From contig NZ_JASD01000008.1 of NCBI RefSeq assembly GCF_000622385.1, forward strand, positions 1,612,001 through 1,676,000: DNA of 64,000 nt, given 5' to 3'. Positions 44,203 to 53,251 of this stretch are shown here, piece after piece. This DNA comes from Sulfitobacter noctilucicola. GTDB taxonomy: Bacteria; Pseudomonadota; Alphaproteobacteria; Rhodobacterales; Rhodobacteraceae. Under the pieces are notes generated by a model. That model searched no databases. It saw only the letters and a list, made by a program, of their open reading frames with translations, and had not been told where the DNA came from. The translations under genes were made by a program, and so were the position numbers. Position 1 is the first letter of the stretch. Every line of letters begins with the position of its first letter.

Positions 44203-46020
44203 ATGAACGAACAAACCGCCGTAAAGGCACCCCCCAGCCATATCTGCGATCCTGTGTCGTTAGAGATTATCAGAGGGGCCATCGCCGCCGCCCAGTCAGA
44301 GATGGAGGCGCTGATTGAACGCACTGCGATCTCGGCCTTTATCCGCGAGAAGAAGGACTTTTACACCGCGCTTTTTGATGGGCACGGCACGATGGCCGTC
44401 GGCTCAATGGTTCCAATATTTGGCGATATGACCCGTCCTGTGTTGGAGAAGTTTCCGGCAGAAACCATGCAGCCCGGCGACGTCTATTGGTACAATGATT
44501 GCTACGGCTCTTACGGGGCAATTTCGCATTCGAACGATCAGGTTTTGCTGGCACCAGTGTTTCGTGACGGGCGCATCTGCGCGTTTGTGATGAGCTGGGC
44601 GCATTTTGCCGACATCGGCGGGCTGCGGCCCGGCTCAATCAGCCCTGATGCGACCGATATTTTCCAGGAAGGTGTGATGATTCCCGTCACCAAGATGATC
44701 GAGGCGGGTGAAGTTAATCAAGCTGTGCTCGACATCTTCCACCGCAACTCCCGCTTTCCCGATCAAAGTATCGGTGACATGCGCGCGTTGATGGCCTCGG
44801 TCGATCTGGGGACCAAGCGGGTTGGTGAAATCCTTGATCGCTTCGGGCCGGACATGATGGCCGACGCACTGGCCCAGCTGCTAGACCGGACGCGCCGTTT
44901 GGTGCGCACAAAACTGGCGGAGACGTTTGACTACGGCACGCATAAATTCACCGATGCCATCGACAGTGATGGCCACGGCAACGGCCCGTTCCGCATGCGT
45001 TTTGCCCTGACCCGCGAAAAGGGCACTGATGGGGACGATCACTTTATCTTTGATGCACGAGAGAGCGATGATCAGGCCCCGGGTCCTATCAATTATCTGA
45101 TGAACAAGGGCGTGCCGGGTATGGCGCTGGGCCTGTTCTATCTGGGGGGTGATCCGTCGCAGGTGTGCAACGCGGGCGGTCCGAATGCATTGGACGAGGT
45201 GTTGTTTCGCGAGGGGTCGTTCCTGCAACCGAAATACCCCGCGCCTCTTGGCCTGCGCGGCCTGACGGCGATGCGGATGATTTCCGCGATGTGCGGGTTG
45301 CTCAACACCGGCGGCGGCGAAGCGCCCGCTGCGAATTCGGCCTATGTGGTGAACATCATGCGTGGCGAATTCCGCAACAAGGCGGGCGAATTGGAGCCGT
45401 ACCTTCTGGCTGACGGTATCGGTGTCGGCTACGGCGCGCGGGCGACAGCGGACGGTATTGATGCTGTCTATTTTGTCGCGCAAGAAAACTATCCGGTGGA
45501 GTTTCTTGAAGCTGGATATCCTGTCACGATGCGGGGCTACGGCGTGGTGCCTGATTCCGGTGGGGCGGGCAAACATCGTGGGGGCTGTGGCATTGTGCGC
45601 GAATACGAGATCCTTGCCGAAACCACCATGTGCGCGATCCGTATCGACAGTGTGCAGAACCCGCCATGGGGCATCGACGGCGGGCGGTCCGGCCGTCACG
45701 GCGTTGCGATTGTAAATCCGGGCACACCGGATGAGGTGGTTCTGAACCCGCTGTCAGACGGTAACATGCTGAAAAAAGGCGATATCCTTCGCATCGAGAC
45801 CGGAGGAGGGGGCGGGCATGGGCATCCATATGACCGTCCCGCAGAACGTGTTCTTGAAGATGTGCTCGACGGTTTTGTCACCGAAGCAGCCGCGCTTGAA
45901 TTGTACGGCGTGGTCATAAAAAACGATGAACTCGACGTTACCGCAACCAAATCACACCGCGCCGACCGCCCGAAGGTTGGCCGCTTTTACCGTCAGGAGT
46001 ACGTCGATGCCCTCGTCTGA
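44203..46020 (+). CDS. hyuB: Hydantoinase B/oxoprolinase family subunit
   Basis: This 605-residue protein matches the HyuB subunit. Its family segments include LEIIRGAIAAAQSEMEALIE near the start, WYNDCYGSYGAISHSNDQ and PAPLGLRGLTAMRM. The C-terminal GGAGKHRGGCG stretch and GGGGGHGHPYDRPAERVLED are typical. An AAGGAG site fits ATG 44203 better than 44200. With HyuA it forms an ATP-dependent ring-opening enzyme for 5-oxoproline, hydantoins or N-methylhydantoin. It overlaps the HyuA gene by 14 bases. The upstream importer makes a peptide-derived or cyclic amide substrate likely. Confidence 0.93.
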   Translation: MNEQTAVKAPPSHICDPVSLEIIRGAIAAAQSEMEALIERTAISAFIREKKDFYTALFDGHGTMAVGSMVPIFGDMTRPVLEKFPAETMQPGDVYWYNDCYGSYGAISHSNDQVLLAPVFRDGRICAFVMSWAHFADIGGLRPGSISPDATDIFQEGVMIPVTKMIEAGEVNQAVLDIFHRNSRFPDQSIGDMRALMASVDLGTKRVGEILDRFGPDMMADALAQLLDRTRRLVRTKLAETFDYGTHKFTDAIDSDGHGNGPFRMRFALTREKGTDGDDHFIFDARESDDQAPGPINYLMNKGVPGMALGLFYLGGDPSQVCNAGGPNALDEVLFREGSFLQPKYPAPLGLRGLTAMRMISAMCGLLNTGGGEAPAANSAYVVNIMRGEFRNKAGELEPYLLADGIGVGYGARATADGIDAVYFVAQENYPVEFLEAGYPVTMRGYGVVPDSGGAGKHRGGCGIVREYEILAETTMCAIRIDSVQNPPWGIDGGRSGRHGVAIVNPGTPDEVVLNPLSDGNMLKKGDILRIETGGGGGHGHPYDRPAERVLEDVLDGFVTEAAALELYGVVIKNDELDVTATKSHRADRPKVGRFYRQEYVDALV

Positions 46021-48052
46021 TATGACCTTTGATCCGTCCTATGCCGTGGCTGTCGACATTGGCGGCACCTTCACTGACATCTCTTTGCTTGATCGCACTT
46101 CCGGTCAGGTCTGGCGTGCCAAAACACCGTCGACGCCGGTAGATCCATCGCAGGCTTTCATGACGGGTGTGAATGCGGTTTTGGGGGATGCTGGCATTGA
46201 TGCATCCGTGTTGGATCAGGTGCTGCATGGCACAACTGTTGCCACGAACATGATCCTTGAAAACAAAGGGGCCAAAACAGCGCTGGTGACAACGCGGGGC
46301 TTCCGTCACGTGCTGGAAATCGGGCGTCAGGATATTCCGCGTCATGCAAACCTGTTCACGTGGGTCAAGCCGCGCCGTCCGGTTCCCGCATCGCGTATCC
46401 ATGAAATTGATGAGCGTATCGGCACAGGGGGCGTTGTGATGACGCCGCTGGACGAGGACTGCGTGGCAAAGGTGGCTGAAGCGATCCGCGCGCAAAATGT
46501 CGAAGCGGTCGCGGTTTGTCTGGTTCACGCATACGCAAATGCAGATCACGAAAAGCGCGTGACCGAATTGTTGCGGGCCGCTTTGCCTGACGTGGATGTC
46601 ACCTGTTCCACAGATGTTTTGCCGGTCGTGCGCGAATTCGAACGCAGCCTTGCAACGGTTCTGAACGCGGGCGTCATGCCCGGCGTTTCCACCTATGTGG
46701 AGCGGCTGGAAAACCGTCTGTCCGAGGCAAACGTCGCATCACCCCTTTTGTTGATGCAATCAAACGGCGGTGTTGCAGGCACGGCGGCGATCCGCACGGC
46801 ACCGGCGCTTACTGCGTTGTCCGGCCCCGCTGCCGGTGTTGTGGGCGCCTGTGACGTTGCCGGGGCCTGCGGGATCAAGGATATCATCACTGTCGATATC
46901 GGTGGCACCTCTGCTGACATCTGCCTGATACGCGATGGTGTCGTTGGCCTGACGCAATCGGGCAAGGTTGGCGATTGGCCGCTGTCCCTGCCGATGGTCG
47001 ATATGGTGACAATCGGGGCAGGCGGCGGGTCTATCGCGCAGGTCGCGGATGAAACGCTTGCAGTTGGTCCCCATTCCGCCGGAGCAAGGCCAGGTCCTGC
47101 GGCCTATGGTCATGGCGGGACACAGGCGACCGTGACAGATGCGCATGTTGCACTGGGTCATTTGCCTGTCAGTTTGCTGGGCGGAGAGATGTCGCTGGAT
47201 CAGGAAGCCGCGCTTAAGGTTGTGGATGACAATGTTGCCGGTCCGCTTGGGCTGGAACGCCACGATGCAGCGCGTGGTATTCTTGCGATTATGAATAACA
47301 ACATGGTGGGCGCGGTTCGGACCGTTTCTGTGGAACGTGGCCATGATCCGCGCGACTTCACACTGGTGCCGTTCGGCGGTGCCGGTCCCTTGCACGGTGT
47401 TGCATTGGCAGAACTGCTTGGCATCAATCAGGTCATGGTGCCGCCTGCGCCGGGCTTGCTTTGTGCTGACGGGTTGCTTGCCGCCGATCTTAAAGCGGAA
47501 TTTACACGTGCTTTGCCGACACCCGGTGCCATTGATCAAAGCGTGGGCGACAGCATTGCCAGCGAGCTGGTCAAAGACGCCACCGCGTGGTTGGAAGAAG
47601 AGGGCATTCCGGTGGAGCGCCGTGACATCCAGACCCGCGCATTGCTGCGCTTTCACGGGCAGGGCGGCGAGATTGCCGTTGATTGGGCCGACACACCTGA
47701 AGACACCGAAACGCGTTTCAAGCAGGCACACGAAGCCCTTTACGGCTTCATTCTGGACGCTCAGGTTGAACTGGTTACATTGCGCATCGAGGCGGCAGGC
47801 CGCACCGAAGCATCGCCGCGCCCCGACCTTGACACCGGTGAAAAGCCAGCGCCGGTCCAATCTCAGATGGTGCATTGGGAGACCGGCGATGTGGACACGC
47901 CAATCTATGACCGCGCCACCCTGTGTGCGGGCGTGCGGCTGTCCGGCCCTGCCGTGATCACGCAACTGGATACGACCACGATCATTCCGCCCGGCTGGTC
48001 CGCCACCGTGCATCCCTCCGCTGCATTGTTGTTGGAAAAGGAAACAGCATGA
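46007..48052 (+). CDS. hyuA: Hydantoinase A/oxoprolinase family subunit (ATP-binding)
   Basis: This 681-residue protein has the actin-like ATPase phosphate loops of HyuA. The first is AVDIGGTFTDISLLD near the start and the second is TVDIGGTSADICLI at about residue 300. The oxoprolinase core DQVLHGTTVATNMILENKGA is also present. The ATG at 46007 follows CAGGAG and overlaps the HyuB stop; ATG 46022 is an alternative. It partners HyuB. Its stop overlaps the M20 peptidase start (ATGA at 48049), so the three genes are coupled. Confidence 0.93.
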   Translation: MPSSDMTFDPSYAVAVDIGGTFTDISLLDRTSGQVWRAKTPSTPVDPSQAFMTGVNAVLGDAGIDASVLDQVLHGTTVATNMILENKGAKTALVTTRGFRHVLEIGRQDIPRHANLFTWVKPRRPVPASRIHEIDERIGTGGVVMTPLDEDCVAKVAEAIRAQNVEAVAVCLVHAYANADHEKRVTELLRAALPDVDVTCSTDVLPVVREFERSLATVLNAGVMPGVSTYVERLENRLSEANVASPLLLMQSNGGVAGTAAIRTAPALTALSGPAAGVVGACDVAGACGIKDIITVDIGGTSADICLIRDGVVGLTQSGKVGDWPLSLPMVDMVTIGAGGGSIAQVADETLAVGPHSAGARPGPAAYGHGGTQATVTDAHVALGHLPVSLLGGEMSLDQEAALKVVDDNVAGPLGLERHDAARGILAIMNNNMVGAVRTVSVERGHDPRDFTLVPFGGAGPLHGVALAELLGINQVMVPPAPGLLCADGLLAADLKAEFTRALPTPGAIDQSVGDSIASELVKDATAWLEEEGIPVERRDIQTRALLRFHGQGGEIAVDWADTPEDTETRFKQAHEALYGFILDAQVELVTLRIEAAGRTEASPRPDLDTGEKPAPVQSQMVHWETGDVDTPIYDRATLCAGVRLSGPAVITQLDTTTIIPPGWSATVHPSAALLLEKETA

Positions 48053-49401
48053 GCCAGATCGACGAAATTTTCGACTACATCAAAGAAAACGAAGAAAGCT
48101 ACGTCGCGCGGGTGATGGAATATGTAAGCCACCCCTCTATTTCCGCCCATAACATCGGGATCAGGGAAGTGGCAGGCATGCTTGTCCATTACCTTAAGGG
48201 GCTGGATTTCGACGCCAAGCTGATCGAGACGCCCGGACATCCTTTCGTTCTGGGACACCGTACCGTTGATCCGTCAAAACCAACCGTCCTGCTTTATGGT
48301 CACTATGACGTGCAGCCGCCTGATCCGCTTGAGGCTTGGGTCAGTCCTCCGTTTGAACCCGAAGTCCGCGATGGCCGCATCTGGGCGCGCGGCATTGGTG
48401 ACAATAAGGGGCAGCATTTCGCGCAGCTTCTGGCGATCGAGGCCCATCTGAAGGTCACAGGCACCTTGCCGTGCAACATCATTTTCTGCCTTGAGGGTGA
48501 AGAGGAAATCGGCTCCCCACAGATTGCCGACTTTGTGCGCAATCATATGGACGAACTGCAAGCCGACCTTGTCGTGACCTCTGACGGGCCGCTTCATGAA
48601 ACCGGCCAACCGGTGATTACATTCGGTGTGCGCGGTGTTGCGTCATTTGATCTGGTGGCAAAGGGGGCATCGCGCGATGTGCACTCCGGCAATTTCGGGG
48701 GCGTCGTGCCGAACCCGATCTGGACGCTGGTACAGCTGCTGGCAACGATGAAGGACGCTGATGGCAATATCACAGTCGAAGGCATCACAGAACCGGTTAT
48801 ACCTGCCACCAATCTTGAGCTGGACGCCGCATCGCGTCTGCCACTTGATCTGCCGGAGGTGATGAAAGACCTTGGCCTTGAGGCGCTCGACGGCCCGTTG
48901 GACCGCCCGTATTGGGACCGTCTGATGTTCCATCCGACACTGACCATCAACGGTTTTCACGGCGGCTACGGCGGTCCGGGCAGCAAGACAGTTCTGCCCA
49001 ATGAAGCCATCGCGAAATGCGATGTGCGGCTGGTCGAACCCCTGACACCCGATCATGTGTTCGAGCGTATCGAGGCGCATGTCGCCAAGCACGCACCAAA
49101 TGTCGAGGTGGTCCGCCACAATGGTATGCTGCCTTCCAAAACACCCATGGACACGCCCTTTGCCGCGACGCTGATCAAAGCGGTCGAGCGCGCGCGCGGC
49201 GTTGAACCCCTGCTTTATCCGACGGTTGGCGGCAGCCTGCCGGATTACGTCTGGACGAAGATACTGAAGAAGCCGGCTTTTGTTGTGCCCTATGCAAACG
49301 CAGACGAGGCCAACCACGCGCCGAACGAAAACCTTGAGGTGGTCCGTTTCATCGACGGTATCCGTACAGGGGCATCCCTGCTGTTCGAACTTGGTCAGTG
49401 A
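48049..49401 (+). CDS. M20-family metallopeptidase (dipeptidase/deacylase type)
   Basis: This 450-residue protein has the M20 zinc-site segments: LLYGHYDVQPPDP (His ligand and catalytic Asp), WARGIGDNKGQ (bridging Asp) and the Glu pair in FCLEGEEEIGSP. The GVEPLLYPTVGGSLPDY and AVPYANADEANHAPNE-type C-terminal segments supply the last His. A dimerisation domain lies at about residues 205-340. It is the last gene of the operon, and a dipeptide or N-carbamoyl/N-formyl amino acid released by the HyuAB step is a logical substrate. The ATG lies within the HyuA stop. Confidence 0.93.
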   Translation: MSQIDEIFDYIKENEESYVARVMEYVSHPSISAHNIGIREVAGMLVHYLKGLDFDAKLIETPGHPFVLGHRTVDPSKPTVLLYGHYDVQPPDPLEAWVSPPFEPEVRDGRIWARGIGDNKGQHFAQLLAIEAHLKVTGTLPCNIIFCLEGEEEIGSPQIADFVRNHMDELQADLVVTSDGPLHETGQPVITFGVRGVASFDLVAKGASRDVHSGNFGGVVPNPIWTLVQLLATMKDADGNITVEGITEPVIPATNLELDAASRLPLDLPEVMKDLGLEALDGPLDRPYWDRLMFHPTLTINGFHGGYGGPGSKTVLPNEAIAKCDVRLVEPLTPDHVFERIEAHVAKHAPNVEVVRHNGMLPSKTPMDTPFAATLIKAVERARGVEPLLYPTVGGSLPDYVWTKILKKPAFVVPYANADEANHAPNENLEVVRFIDGIRTGASLLFELGQ

Positions 49402-49424
49402 TGTCGCCTTGGGGATGATACGTG

Positions 49425-49464
49425 AAAAACGCCGCCTTCTGAATACACCATTTAGAGGCGGCGT
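49425..49464 (-). terminator. Rho-independent terminator for the LysR gene
   Basis: Perfect 9-bp arms (ACGCCGCCT at 49429-49437, AGGCGGCGT at 49456-49464) enclose an 18-base loop. On the minus strand the stem is followed by a T run (49425-49429 read in reverse). It lies 22 bases beyond the LysR stop and may also slow read-through from the M20 gene. Confidence 0.75.
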
Positions 49465-49485
49465 ATAACCTCAACTCGGACGGAG

Positions 49486-50376
49486 TTATTGCAGTGCAAC
49501 CGCGGCGCGGGTGATCAATTTACCTAGTGCCGCAACACGTGCGATGTCACTTCGGCCCTTGCGCGATATGATGCGTAGATCCTGAAATCTTCGCTTTGGC
49601 AATTGAATGATTGCCAGATCAGCCTTTCCGGCAAAAGCGTCGACGCCGGATCTTGGCAGAATTGTATATCCAAGACCCTGCGCCACAGGGATCGGAATTT
49701 GTCCGATCTGATTTACAAAGGTCCTGACCCGCAAACGGTCAGCGCCTTTGTAGGTGTCTTTAAAGTTCAAAGAAAAAAGATCATCTGCATAGCCGTAAGC
49801 ATCCGGATGCGCGACAAAGCCAAGCTCATCGAGCATGGGAAGGTGAACTTGTCGTCCGGCGAAGGATCGGGGGACAACCAGACACAGCTCTTCGCGGGTC
49901 AAGTCTTGGGCGTCCAGCCTGGGATGGCTTGTCGGCTCTGCGACAATACCAAGGTCAAATGTACCGCTCAGGACCGAGGCAAGAATAGTGGCGTGCGGTG
50001 CAGCCGTAACGTTAATAACGAGTTTCGGTGCGCGGTGCATCCGCTCCAGTAGATGTGGATACAGCCACATAGCAATGCTGCCCGAAGATCCGATGCTCAC
50101 GGTCCCTGCGTCGGGATCATCTGCTTGGATCGCCTCTTGCAATTCCCGTTCTTGCTGACGCCGCGCAACGCCGATGGCCAAAACCGCATCACCGGCAGGG
50201 GTCAGCGTGAACGACTTGCCATCCTTTATGATCAGGGGCTTGCCGACCTGAATGGTCAGTTTGTTCAAGTGTTGCGACACGCCGGGTTGCGTCATCCCCA
50301 ACAACTCAGCCGTGCGCGTGAAGTGTCCGACATCGCACAGTGTCGTGAAGGTGTCCAACCATGTGGCGTTAAGCAT
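49486..50376 (-). CDS. LysR-family transcriptional regulator
   Basis: This 296-residue protein has the N-terminal LysR helix-turn-helix (HFTRTAELLGMTQPGVSQHL) and a C-terminal two-lobed effector domain (from about residue 90). It is divergent from the VOC protein gene, with 98 bases between. A T-N11-A palindrome (50400-50414) is a good candidate binding site. It probably controls that gene. It could also regulate the upstream convergent region, but the promoter geometry favours the VOC gene. Confidence 0.93.
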   Translation of the reverse strand: MLNATWLDTFTTLCDVGHFTRTAELLGMTQPGVSQHLNKLTIQVGKPLIIKDGKSFTLTPAGDAVLAIGVARRQQERELQEAIQADDPDAGTVSIGSSGSIAMWLYPHLLERMHRAPKLVINVTAAPHATILASVLSGTFDLGIVAEPTSHPRLDAQDLTREELCLVVPRSFAGRQVHLPMLDELGFVAHPDAYGYADDLFSLNFKDTYKGADRLRVRTFVNQIGQIPIPVAQGLGYTILPRSGVDAFAGKADLAIIQLPKRRFQDLRIISRKGRSDIARVAALGKLITRAAVALQ

Positions 50377-50399
50377 GTGTGGTGAATTTATTTATGAAA

Positions 50400-50414
50400 A
50401 TCATACCAAATGAT
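50400..50414. promoter_or_regulatory. LysR-type T-N11-A box
   Basis: ATCATACCAAATGAT is a 15-base interrupted palindrome (ATCAT-5-ATGAT) that contains the T-N11-A pattern of LysR sites. It lies between the divergent LysR and VOC genes in an AT-rich stretch. Confidence 0.6.
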
Positions 50415-50474
50415 AATTTTTTATTCGAGCGCGGTCCAGCTAAATCCTATTCAACACGCATGAAAGGAAACACT

Positions 50475-50972
50475 ATGCTGCCGACGCCCCGCTCGTTCTC
50501 TCACATCGGTCTATCTGTCCCGGATCTGGCAAAAGCGATCAGATTCTATAGCGAAGTTCTTGGCTTTTACGTCATAATGGAACCGACGGTCATAATCGAA
50601 GACGACAGCGACATCGGTCAGATGTGCATAGATGTTTTTGGCGAAGGGTGGGGGCGCATGCGCATCGCCCATTTGGCAACGGCGGACCGCATCGGGTTTG
50701 AATTGTTCGAATTTGAAGGGCACGAGGCACCGCAAGACAATTTGAACTACCGTCAGCACGGCACGTTCCACTTTGCCATTCAAGACCCGAACCTTGAGGA
50801 TCTATTGGCTAAGATCGTTGCGGCTGGTGGCAAGCAGCGCATGCCGGTGCGGGAATATTTCCCGAACGACAAGCCATATCGCATGGTCTATGTCGAGGAC
50901 CCTTTTGGTATCGTTTTCGAGCTATATAGCCACAGCTATGAACTGACGTATTCCAATGGCGCATATTCTTGA
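50475..50972 (+). CDS. VOC-superfamily (glyoxalase-like) protein
   Basis: This 165-residue protein has the paired beta-alpha-beta-beta-beta modules of the VOC fold. Likely metal-site residues are His in SHIGLSVPDL, Glu in RIGFELFEFEG, His in GTFHFAIQDP and Glu in PFGIVFELYSHSY, the typical four-ligand set. The ATG at 50475 follows AAAGGA; an open extension to 50379 lies over the regulatory region. Family members include glyoxalases, lyases and dioxygenases, so the reaction is not known. The FAD/NAD(P)-binding protein gene converges on it. Confidence 0.85.
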   Translation: MLPTPRSFSHIGLSVPDLAKAIRFYSEVLGFYVIMEPTVIIEDDSDIGQMCIDVFGEGWGRMRIAHLATADRIGFELFEFEGHEAPQDNLNYRQHGTFHFAIQDPNLEDLLAKIVAAGGKQRMPVREYFPNDKPYRMVYVEDPFGIVFELYSHSYELTYSNGAYS

Positions 50973-51017
50973 TCCGTCAGCTCATATTTATGAATTGGCA
51001 ATCGAGGCTGATGCGCC

Positions 51018-51045
51018 CCGTCGGATACACTGCGGTATCCGACGG
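51018..51045. terminator. Hairpin between convergent genes
   Basis: CCGTCGGATA (51018-51027) and TATCCGACGG (51036-51045) form a perfect 10-bp stem with an 8-base loop. T runs are lacking on both sides, so termination strength is uncertain, but the position between two convergent genes is typical. Confidence 0.5.
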
Positions 51046-51067
51046 TAAGCCCGCGCAATCGCTTTGC

Positions 51068-52708
51068 TCAGGTCCTTGGCCCCAACCGCTCCATTACGCC
51101 CTCTGCCCAACGGTGAGACGCTTCGCCAAAACAATCGTGAAGCGAATCCGCGGCCACGACGCTGCCCAACGCCAACCGCCCCAAAAGGCATAGTCCGCGT
51201 GACTGCGCCCCGTCTTTGCCGATAAGTTGACCATTGCCGGCAGTATGTGCAGCAAGGCTATCTGCGATCGGAGACAGTCGTCCTGCTTCCATTAAGCCCA
51301 CTAGCAGCGGGGGCCGCAAGATCGACAGGTTCGGTGACGGCAGAACAGCATCAATCATAACGTCCGCTTCGATAGAACTCGCATCGTTCTTCAACGTCCA
51401 GCCGCCGTTAGTAAGTGCAAAATCAGGGTCGGCAGCGTAGTCCAGATCGACAAGCCCCGCATCAATCAAAGCAGCAAGCTCGCGACTGGATGAGACCGGC
51501 GGTCCGTAGGAATACCGCTTGAGCCCCTCGTCAAATGCGACAATCTTTTCTGCGGTTTCAGGCGGGGTCTCGGCAGGGTTATAGCCGCTTCGAAGTTCAT
51601 CCTGCCATTTTCGCCAGACTTGCCCGACCACGTAGCCGATTGACGGCAGACTTTTGCCCTCTGCCATCGCGATCCCGGCCTGCAAGGTCTCTAATGAACC
51701 GCCAGTTTCCTGCGAACCGGGCGAGGACCATTCGGTCTCTAGCCAGTCTGCAACATCGGAGGTGTCCGCATCGCCGCCCACGTCGCGCAAAATCCGGGCT
51801 ACGACTGGCAAAAGCGCTTCCGTTATAAACTCTTGCGCTCGTTTCGGGGCGGCGGTTGCTGCGTTTTTAATGTTGTCCGAAAAAGCCCATGTCTCTTCGT
51901 GCTCCGGTTCAAAGTTCGCATCAATCGCTTCGGTTTCAGGCTTCGGGAAGGGCGGTCTGCCATCCAGCGAAAATGGCAGGATGCACGCTGGTTCATTTCC
52001 CGAAGGCAGGTATTTGCCCTGATGAAACTTACCGCCTTGAAGGGTGGTCAGAACACGCAAAACATCAAAAGCCGAAAGAGCCAACCCGCGAATTGCGACA
52101 GTGCGGCCCGACCAAGCAGTGGCCTGCGACAGTAGACGTTTCGCCGGATAGGACTGTGCGAGTGTGCCATGCGACGCATCTGCATGTTGCTGCCATTCGG
52201 CAAGCTGGTCATCCGGTTCTACATCCGGCTGACCTGGCGATAACAGAACTTCGGCGTACGGCCCGACCCATTCGTCCGCGACGCGCAACATCCAGCCCTC
52301 ATCCACCTGCTTTAATTCGGACACCTTAGTGGATGAAAGTGTGATCTCCAGTCGCCTTGACGCCTTCAGGTCTGCGTACCTCTCTTCGAGATATCGTCCC
52401 AAATCGGCACGCGCTGGAAAGGCATTCGGTCCGGGCGCGTCCTCCAGCCACTCGGCAAAGCTCCCACAACGCGCGAATTTCGGCGGGCGAATTTCGACGT
52501 CCCGCATCGGGATGTTGAGTTGACAGACAGCAGGCTCATCAGGGTCAAAATTCGGTCCCGCGCCAAAGGCTGGGAAGGGATCAAAGGCATCGACTTTCAA
52601 AGGCGCTGCACCGTCTTCGACGCGCATTGCAAGCGCCTCCAGCGCACCCAACCCGCGCGGCCCCATCCCGATAATCGCTAGACGAGATTGGTTAACCTGT
52701 TCGTTCAT
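51068..52708 (-). CDS. FAD/NAD(P)-binding protein (NAD_binding_9 type)
   Basis: This 546-residue protein begins with a dinucleotide loop variant, RLAIIGMGPRGLGALEAL, and then FDPFPAFGAGPNFDPDEPAV and QLNIPMRDVEIRPP. That pattern belongs to the NAD_binding_9 family of flavin-linked proteins with poorly known function. The second dinucleotide part is near residue 200 (SGRTVAIRGLALSAFDVLRV). There are no membrane segments and no signal. Conversion of an amine, polyamine or siderophore-like substrate is sometimes suggested for relatives, but the context here does not settle it. Confidence 0.8.
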   Translation of the reverse strand: MNEQVNQSRLAIIGMGPRGLGALEALAMRVEDGAAPLKVDAFDPFPAFGAGPNFDPDEPAVCQLNIPMRDVEIRPPKFARCGSFAEWLEDAPGPNAFPARADLGRYLEERYADLKASRRLEITLSSTKVSELKQVDEGWMLRVADEWVGPYAEVLLSPGQPDVEPDDQLAEWQQHADASHGTLAQSYPAKRLLSQATAWSGRTVAIRGLALSAFDVLRVLTTLQGGKFHQGKYLPSGNEPACILPFSLDGRPPFPKPETEAIDANFEPEHEETWAFSDNIKNAATAAPKRAQEFITEALLPVVARILRDVGGDADTSDVADWLETEWSSPGSQETGGSLETLQAGIAMAEGKSLPSIGYVVGQVWRKWQDELRSGYNPAETPPETAEKIVAFDEGLKRYSYGPPVSSSRELAALIDAGLVDLDYAADPDFALTNGGWTLKNDASSIEADVMIDAVLPSPNLSILRPPLLVGLMEAGRLSPIADSLAAHTAGNGQLIGKDGAQSRGLCLLGRLALGSVVAADSLHDCFGEASHRWAEGVMERLGPRT

Positions 52709-52849
52709 CTGCTTTCAGCCCTTCAAGCTACCATTTCGAATGTCGCGAGTAACGGTGTAGGCTACGATAGCAGCCGCGATGAATTCGGTGGCATTTCAAT
52801 GTTCCAATGCAACCGACACCAGCGCGTTCAAGATCTACTCCGATAAAGC

Positions 52850-53197
52850 TTAACCCGACTGACGTGTCCATGGTTCCGCGCCAAGTGAGTTTACGAAGAA
52901 TTGATAGACGGACGTGGTCGCGGTGATGAACATGCTGTGTCCGGATTCACCACTGAAACACAGGTTCGAAACCGTCTCGGGCACCAAACCCTGAAGAACC
53001 GCATCCTGCTTGAAAATGACTTCCTGCGAAGTGATCTTGAAGCCCAGATCGAAGCATTTGTCGATCACTAACGCTCCTGCGAGAGCATCAACAACGTCAC
53101 ACCTTCCGACGTCGTCTTCGGCAATTGCTGCGCAATACCCTGTCAGGCCATGGAAAGGATCAAACGACAGACACTCACAGCGCGTCGCTTGCATCAC
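52850..53197 (-). pseudogene. Decayed chimeric fragment: FdhD-like piece joined to SMP-30-like C-terminus
   Basis: The 115-codon frame reads an FdhD-like region (GYCAAIAEDDVGRCDVVDAL, compare the family's AREDVGRHNALDK) and then an SMP-30/gluconolactonase C-terminal region (ETVSNLCFSGESGHSMFITA, followed by TTSVY). These are ends of two unrelated families in one frame, and each is far too short to work. It is probably the scar of a deletion between two former genes. The rest of the 543-base gap (52709-53251) shows no other gene. Confidence 0.6.
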
Positions 53198-53251
53198 CGC
53201 GGAGGTTCAGATGGTGGAGCAGCAATGTGCGAACCGCTTCTAGTGGAACAT

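Noticed and set aside
46760..48013. 417-codon open frame antisense to hyuA
   Set aside because: It is a shadow of a GC-rich coding region with no domain resemblance and no ribosome site.
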